Source: Stratiolaelaps scimitus (taxonomy: Eukaryota > Arthropoda > Arachnida > Mesostigmata > Laelapidae). Taken from it: 64,000 nucleotides of DNA. The translations under genes were made by a program, and so were the position numbers. The stretch is taken from contig JABWDB010000011.1 in the NCBI GenBank assembly GCA_019614645.1, forward strand, positions 3,211,501 through 3,275,500, given 5' to 3'. Below are positions 58,263 to 64,000 of the stretch, one piece after another (positions within the stretch are counted from its first letter, which is position 1; each line of letters opens with the position of its first letter). Below the pieces are notes generated by a model. It saw nothing but the letters and a program-made list of their open reading frames with translations, was not told the DNA's origin and did no database searches.

Positions 58263-58452
58263 GTACGAGCGCGTTCCCGTTCGTGATCGCTGATCCTCCT
58301 TCAAGAGCGTCTGATTCACGAGGGCCGCATTAGGCATATCTATTATAGATGGGTATTGTCTTTCTGGAGAAAACACCTACTTGACCTTGACGAGTTCACG
58401 GGAACGGACAGCATCGTTCTACGATCTCTTGCAGTAACGGACGCGCTCGTAC
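58263..58452. repeat. 12-bp inverted repeat pair
   Basis: GTACGAGCGCGT at 58263-58274 is the exact reverse complement of ACGCGCTCGTAC at 58441-58452. It might mark the ends of a small foldback element of about 190 bp; no flanking duplication was seen. Confidence 0.45.
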
Positions 58453-58478
58453 AAGTCAACTTAAGTGGTTGAGTCCAG

Positions 58479-58691
58479 TGGCCTGGTGGTTCATTTGTGT
58501 GCGTATCCCCGCCCGTTGGACATTCGCATTTAAAGCCCCCGTCTCATGAAGCAATACTGTGGATGCTAAAGGTTTAAGGCTCAATCGGAATCAGCGCGAA
58601 AACTAGAAATCTTCCTATAAGCTCCAACCGAAAGCCGAACTTTGCTTGAGGTAGCTGTGGGGACGCGTGGTGTCAAATAAATAAATAAATA
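58479..58691 (+). repeat. Possible decayed SINE with (AAAT)n tail
   Basis: A good A box, TGGCCTGGTGG (58479-58489), is followed by a tRNA-like stretch and a poor B box (ATTTAAAGCCC, 58528-58538). The segment ends in (AAAT)4 at 58675-58691. Head, body length (about 210 bp) and tail fit a tRNA-derived SINE, but the B box is mutated and no duplication flanks it. Confidence 0.33.
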
Positions 58692-58699
58692 CTATAGTG

Positions 58700-59560
58700 T
58701 ATATAAAATTATCTACCAGCACATGTATTATGCCCACTCTCGGTTGAAAGTATCACATGAGCAGTATATATGTACCTAAGTAATTTCCAAAATTACAAAG
58801 ACGTTCAACAATACAAATAGCAACAGACAAAGTCACTTTTCAAATCTTGCAATTCTCCCCTTCACGCCGGCAGATGGCACTTGAGTGCAACACACAGCTT
58901 TACGATCAGTGAGTTATAAAATATAATAAGTAAATGCAGTATTATTGATGGGCGAACCTCTTCCCCGGGCCAATCTGAGCGACTCGGACCAACCTTCGTT
59001 GAATCGACTGCAGCCAGTTCGATCTATACACGTCTCCTCCATTCTGTGAATGATGATACCTGTGCGTGGCGTACCCTCCACCCACGATTCAGCCGATCCC
59101 CAACGTCAGTCTTATCCATAGGATGTGTTAGCTCGTTGGCCAGCTACTCGCGAACAGGTTCCTGCGCGAGCTTCTACGGGAGCCGGACTCGGTCGGCGAT
59201 CTAGCATCGTGTACATATATCTGCTGGCTGTCTACGCACACGGCTCGACCCGTTCGTTCATCCGATCATCGCACACCTTCCCCCCGCGCATGGTCGGCGT
59301 CGTAAACGAATAAACTTATTAATAAATGTACTTACGAAAACTTGCTCGGACGTGGGGAGTCAGCGTCGAAGTCAATCTGATCAATGGCCAACATGAGCCG
59401 GGGACCCGCGACCGCCGAACACTTTCCACGCTGCTTACACGCTCTTGATTCTGACGCAAATCGTCAGACGTCGCTCGCCTGTGTTGAGTTCAGCGTCTGA
59501 TACCACCCTCGACCCATATGATAGGACTCATATTCGATGATTAGCTGTATGTCCATGACT
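58700..59560. other. Stretch without a recognisable gene
   Basis: AT-rich to about 58960. A 62-codon frame at 59125-59313 is not recognised. A donor-like TTTTC|GTAAGTAC lies on the minus strand near 59333. Confidence 0.4.
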
Positions 59561-59566
59561 ACACCG

Positions 59567-59631
59567 CATCCATGACTACATGGGTTATTTACGAACATAT
59601 ATCGTGTACAACCCATGTATAGTCATGGATG
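59567..59631. ncRNA. Pre-miRNA-sized stem-loop (strand unknown)
   Basis: The left arm CATCCATGACTACATGGGTT (59567-59586) is fully complementary to the right arm at 59610-59631, except that the right arm carries a two-base TA insertion. Between them a 23-base loop forms an inner ACGA/TCGT helix capped by ACATATA. The whole is 65 nt with roughly 20-24 paired positions, one bulge and one internal loop, the geometry of an animal pre-miRNA. No known miRNA seed is recognised. A near-copy of part of the left arm (TCCATGACTACA, 59552-59563) lies just upstream, so a foldback transposon or local inverted duplication is the main alternative. Confidence 0.35.
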
Positions 59632-59639
59632 TGATGACG

Positions 59640-60420
59640 TACTGTTAGTGACGTCGTGCTTAGATTATACACAGTGAATCGAGCTAGGTATAATGGCATC
59701 TTGATATCGGTTCCAGGCACAGGTGCACGGTCACTTTGTGCTTACGGCGAATGGGAGTTGAGGCAACAAGGAAAAACTTAATAAAAAAATAATCGTCAAC
59801 TCAAGTTGTAATTCAATCACGGAAGAAATGATCTTGTTGCTTGAAGAAAGTCGGACCCATTTTTTAACACACTTAATTATTATTGCTATCATTATATGTG
59901 TGATGCTAAGCTATTCGACGGAGGTGTATCTTAACGACTCAAGTGGCTTAATTGCTTAGTTCTCGCAAATGTATACGAATTGTAGCAATTATATCATACC
60001 TTTGAAGTGTTTGTTATGTTAAAGTGTTTGTTATTATTATTATTATTGAATCAGACTCTCCGTGTCCGGCTTCGGGTCGAAAAATCAAAGAAAATGTCGA
60101 GCGAAGGCCACATGCATTGAATAGAACAGTTTGTCAGAGATGCATAAGGCGGACATGTTGAGGAAAGAAAAACACATTCAATTAACATTTAAAATTTTCT
60201 TGAAAACCGAAAAATTCACCTAGAATAATTTCATCGAGATTTTTCCATCGGATTTAGCTGGTACTGCCAGATTTACCTCCGGGAGCAGAATGATAACAGA
60301 GAGGACAATAAATAGTAACATGTATCATATTCGTGTTGATCTGACACTCCTGTCTCGGACGAACTCGAAACACTAAGGAGTGAGACAAGCGATGCTTTAG
60401 GTTGGTGCTCAATTCAAGTG
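59640..60420. other. AT-rich gene-free stretch
   Basis: No frame above 60 codons. The 13-bp direct repeat AAGTGTTTGTTAT at 60005-60017 and 60022-60034 runs into (TTA)4. Confidence 0.5.
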
Positions 60421-60424
60421 GATA

Positions 60425-62340
60425 TTAACACAGGGAGTTCCCTCTGATCCGTCTTCGGTTTGCCCTTCGGCTAGTGACGGCACAAAGGGTTCTAAATATC
60501 AGGTGAGCAACGCGCGCCGTCGACATGCGCGGCCTATACACACCGATATGAGTGAAGTGTTCAAGCTGGCGATGTCGAGCCAGACGTATATGTGTGATAC
60601 AATATATTTGTACATTGGAGCGACCTGGAAAAGAGGAAGCGCTTAGCCAAAGCAGAAAACACAGCAAGTAAAAGGCTACGTCTGGCTACGCCACAGACAT
60701 ACGCGTGAATAATATATATAGATATATATCAATGAGCACCAAAGAATGGGCCATGCCTTCGCCATTGTGACTCGTCCATCACACCCAGCCTCAGCAAAAC
60801 TACCTCTCGCGTCTGACTGCTCCTGTCGCCCTTGTGATGGACACCCAGGGGTGAAACCGGCCCGGCTGAGCGAGCTTTGCTTGGCTTGGCGCAACTTGGC
60901 CGCTGGCGGCGACATTATGCCGAAGGTTAACCCGACCGGCTTCTCGCGCGGTCACCTAAACAGCATGGCCACGCATCGGCAACGTTCAGCACCAGCGAAC
61001 AGCGCAAGAATAGTGGATATGGGATATAAAAAAAAATAACACGAACGAGTCGAAGAAAAAACATGCTTCCGCCAGCGGCGATGACACGGATCGGTGGCTA
61101 CGTGACAACAATATCAGACGACCGTACGATATGATTGGTAGCCAGCCAGATGCTAGCTAGCGAGCGGGTCCGGCGTGAATGCCTTCCTGCCTGCCTGTTT
61201 ACTCGCCAGCTCCGACAGCAGCGGCATTAACCTGGCGCGTGAGGTGAAGTCACAGTGATCCAGTGCAGGCGACTCATCTCGGCTCGGGATCAGGCCGGAG
61301 GATCAATTCGGTGTTTGGTGTTTGTCTGAGTGAGAGACCTAATAGCCGTCGGCAGCGATCGCGATCGGGAGCCGCCGTCAGAGGTCGTCAGCGTCAATAG
61401 CAGCATATAGCAGCATTAACCGAGACCGATTTAAGGTCAAAGCAGGCACAACTCATGGAACAGGTCGTCGAGCAGCGACAGCTCCGAGGAAATGACGGCG
61501 AAGCTGATGGACAGATATACAGAACCGCTTGATGTGTCGGCTCTGACTACATCGAGCGCTCCGAGCGAACGAATGCCGAGCCGGCTGTACACCGTTGTTA
61601 CTTGCCGGTGGGGGATCTGCCCGGAGCGGGGGGCGGACGGGGTCTCTGAGGGGTGGTGAGAACTTGACAGTTCGTCATTCTGGCACAGGCACGCGATGGT
61701 GGCTGCGGTGGATCGCCACTTGATTTAACAACGAATATCGCCCCGGAGCTGGGGATCGCTGATCAAGAGGTTTGCATGTACGCATCGGTGTTGTGTGCGT
61801 TTGTGGCTGTGGCTGTTGGATCGAAGCTGTTGTACGAACCCGACAACGATAGACATATCCCCTTGAAATGTTGCCGAAGAAATATGCTTCCCGTGACCCT
61901 TCACAGAGATGATTTGTCGAGGAGATTAGGGCGATTTGGAGTGATCCGCTAGAGAGGAACTAATTGCTCCGACGACAAAACAATGGAAGCCTCCCCCCAT
62001 CGATCAGCCATAGGTGATAGACGATAGAACGATTATGTTCTGGCCTTGAAAGGTAGTAATTGAAATCGAGTGAAAAATGAGCTAACTTAATTTTACTAAA
62101 ATCGCCTAATACCGTGCAAATGAAAAGCGTACTTTGTTCTCCTTTAAGAGTGTTGAGGCGAACTATAAATAAATGCTACTTCAATTAACCAATTACCTTA
62201 TACTGCAAATGTATTCAGCCTTCACGAGTGACATCTTTCTTATCCGAACATTATGAGAACCTGTGAGCCCGACGACGATACGCCGTCTCTGTATCTGCGG
62301 ATAAAATTGCCACCATAACAATCCAAGCATGATGAAGTGC
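60425..62340. other. Stretch without a recognisable gene
   Basis: Frames at 60425-60667 (-), 60676-60915 (-) and 60746-61039 (+) are not recognised. From 61050 to 62190 no frame of note is seen, although the DNA is CpG-rich to about 61900. Confidence 0.4.
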
Positions 62341-62344
62341 TCAG

Positions 62345-62383
62345 TAGTAACTACTACCACCACCACCATCACCACCACTAATA
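62345..62383. repeat. (ACC)n microsatellite
   Basis: ACTACC/ACCACC-type tract with CAT and ACT interruptions. Confidence 0.8.
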
Positions 62384-62430
62384 TGCCATGCCATTATCGC
62401 AATCGTGTACCGGCAATCAGCCCACGCTAA

Positions 62431-62646
62431 ACGCCCCAACTCGTCGTTGTCAACTACTTGTCGGAGTGTCCCTCCTGCACACTGCAAACGGGGGTAACGG
62501 TAATCTTCTTCCCAAATGGAAAGAATGAGATTTACCTGAAACATCCGCCAACTAACTCGCCCAAAGCTCTTCAGTTGCTGCTTGAGAACGAAGCGTCGCG
62601 CGCCGTTCTAATGCAGCAATCCTCTCAATATGGCTGGTTGTGTTAG
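62431..62646 (+). CDS. Small protein-like open frame, unidentified
   Basis: A frame of 72 codons between a TAA and a TAG reads VVVNYLSECPSC, then VTVIFFPNGKNEIYLKHPP and KALQLLLENEASRAV. The composition and codon use look genuine, with alternating hydrophobic strands followed by a helix-like segment. It lacks an ATG near its start, so it would have to be an exon or a fragment, and no good acceptor was found. On the minus strand a perfect donor, TTTCAG|GTAAAT, lies at about 62537, which argues for the opposite strand instead. Function unknown. Confidence 0.18.
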   Translation, partial: TPQLVVVNYLSECPSCTLQTGVTVIFFPNGKNEIYLKHPPTNSPKALQLLLENEASRAVLMQQSSQYGWLC

Positions 62647-62649
62647 CGC

Positions 62650-63000
62650 TGATGTTGGACCTCCGGGGGCTTGGGGTCTCGGAAAGCATCTTTTCTGCTC
62701 GAATGATGCCATACAAGGAGGCCGGCGAGAGGTGCACTTCGCGTCCAACACTGGCTGGTTAATATCCTTAACTAAACATTGTATGGTTGGCGTCAGCCAC
62801 GTCATGGCCTGACCAAGCTCGGCCAAATATGAGGCTGAGTAGTCAAGAGGACGCGGCCGCGTCGTGAAGAAGCTCAACAGACAAGGAGTACTACTAGTAC
62901 TGTCCAGATACTCGCACGAAGGATTTCATTGCGGCCCTATTGGACGCACGTCTTGAAATTGCTAGCGAGGTCGGCAGCACTTGCCGAACCATGGACAAAA
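62650..63000. other. Stretch without a recognisable gene
   Basis: Frames of 60 codons (+) and 89 codons (-) overlap and are not recognised. Confidence 0.4.
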
Positions 63001-63005
63001 TCTAT

Positions 63006-63022
63006 ACATATATATATATATA
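63006..63022. repeat. (TA)n microsatellite
   Basis: About eight TA units. Confidence 0.88.
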
Positions 63023-63116
63023 ACATAACCGGTCTGGACGCAGCGAGCTAGACGGAGTAGATCCGGCAACTCTCGGCCAGTACAACGGCACTGCACATTG
63101 AGAGCTCTCCAAATAT

Positions 63117-63659
63117 TTGCAGGCAAATCTCCCCGCTCCTCGTGGTGCTCACCAGCAGAAACGGGTCCGATCAGCGGTCCGATGCCAGCTACGGACGAAG
63201 ACCAAGTGTCGTGTTCGCTGCGGTCGCCTGCTTGTACCTGTTGTACATCTCGAGAAACAGCTAGCGTGGCAGGAGATGTCCACGATACAACATATACCTG
63301 AATGCATATATGGGACGGGGTCGACACTTGCCATGTACGCAGATAACCCAGTCAGTCTGAAGGAGGATTCTCTCCCTGCATGGGTCACTCGCTCGGGCGA
63401 ATCGGTTGCCAGCGGTAATAATCATATTTGGTGGGATGTTGCGGAAACGCCAGGGCGCGGATACAGTCGCGCAGCGGCGGCGGCGGCGGTGGTGGTGCCT
63501 ACTTTGGATCTGCGACCAGCGCCAGAATTAGTCGTTCGCCGGGCTGAGCTCGAAGGGAAGGATTTTCATGTGTGCTACTCGATGACGAGAAGCGAACAAG
63601 TGGCCCACTCAAAGACCACATATTCAATACATAGATTTGCACATAGAGGGCCATTGTAG
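63117..63659 (+). CDS. Unidentified open frame (180 codons)
   Basis: Starts at a non-ATG codon or is entered by splicing. It contains SLKEDSLPAWVTRSGES, an Ala/Val run from a GGC/GGT repeat (about 63472-63498), then LVVRRAELEGKDFHVCYS. No domain is recognised, and opposing minus frames (62962-63327, 63149-63388) are open. Chance length is plausible. Confidence 0.12.
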   Translation: MQANLPAPRGAHQQKRVRSAVRCQLRTKTKCRVRCGRLLVPVVHLEKQLAWQEMSTIQHIPECIYGTGSTLAMYADNPVSLKEDSLPAWVTRSGESVASGNNHIWWDVAETPGRGYSRAAAAAAVVVPTLDLRPAPELVVRRAELEGKDFHVCYSMTRSEQVAHSKTTYSIHRFAHRGPL

Positions 63660-63670
63660 ATAGGGAGAAC

Positions 63671-63680
<10 letters not shown>

Positions 63681-63709
<29 letters not shown>
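63681..63709. repeat. (GA)n microsatellite
   Basis: About 14 GA units. Confidence 0.92.
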
Positions 63710-63712
<3 letters not shown>

Positions 63713-63855
63713 CAGAGGTGCCTGCTTGTGGACAAGGGCCTTGCCAACGAGCTGGGAGTAGAACAGAGACAAGGCCACTTTTGTGTCTGTCACAAGAACG
63801 TGGAGCTCATAGAGTGGAGATGACGACGCGGTGATGTGCTATAAATAAGATATAT

Positions 63856-63859
<4 letters not shown>

Positions 63860-63887
<28 letters not shown>
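63860..63887. repeat. (TA)n microsatellite
   Basis: About 14 TA units. Confidence 0.92.
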
Positions 63888-63889
<2 letters not shown>

Positions 63890-64000
63890 CTACAAGCATC
63901 CGGTGAGCGGGGATAAGTCGGGTCGGTAAGAGCCAGCATCCTCTCCCGGCCTTAACATAAGGGTGGATGGACATTTGTCCGGGGTAGCGATGCAGGGTGG

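Noticed and set aside
1..64000. Bacterial features: CRISPR array, operons, rRNA or insertion sequences
   Set aside because: No regularly spaced repeats, ribosome-binding-site-led gene strings or transposase of bacterial type were seen; the repeat content is eukaryotic.

Overview
This window looks like nuclear DNA of a multicellular animal, most likely an invertebrate. It has no operons, no closely packed genes and no Shine-Dalgarno-led genes. Reading frames are short on both strands. It is very rich in (TA)n, (GA)n, (CA)n, CAG/CAA/GGC-type repeats and long C or G runs, and it carries remnants of non-LTR retrotransposons and tRNA-derived SINEs. Base composition is roughly balanced, with CpG-rich blocks beside AT-rich blocks near 25.4-27.2, 33, 43, 49 and 59-60 kb. 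An arthropod (for example a mite or another chelicerate) would fit, but that is a guess: no gene here identifies the species.

The best-supported features are transposable-element remnants. At 1.5-2.1 kb, on the minus strand, lies a 5'-truncated, frameshifted and stop-ridden reverse transcriptase of the LINE (non-LTR) type. At 49.38-49.64 kb lies a complete SINE whose head resembles tRNA-Ser(GCU); it is flanked by a perfect 14-bp target-site duplication. A second tRNA-headed element with a perfect B box and an ACCTTT-type tail follows 300 bp later. Two diverged copies of another tRNA-headed repeat lie 730 bp apart at 31.1 and 31.9 kb, and weaker tRNA-like remnants occur at 0.8, 46.3 and 58.5 kb.

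No protein-coding gene could be identified with confidence. Candidates are an unusually long open frame at 8.1-9.4 kb with a weak SGNH-hydrolase-like DGVH motif, a proline-rich start-codon ORF at 50.87-51.17 kb, a frame-broken coding-like stretch at 48.07-48.43 kb, a 3'-exon-like frame at 29.92-30.16 kb, a 308-codon frame at 52.3-53.2 kb, and several short start-codon-plus-splice-donor segments. All of these are uncertain. The rest reads as intergenic, intronic or 5'-UTR/regulatory sequence with CpG-rich, GAGA-rich blocks, notably 4.0-5.1, 11.5-12.9, 18.9-22.9 and 41-43 kb.

Other structure worth noting: a pre-miRNA-sized 65-nt stem-loop at 59.57-59.63 kb, two strong short hairpins (9.67 and 55.69 kb), an 18-bp perfect palindrome (3.69 kb), and an AT-rich minisatellite of 34-35-bp units (25.50-25.66 kb).
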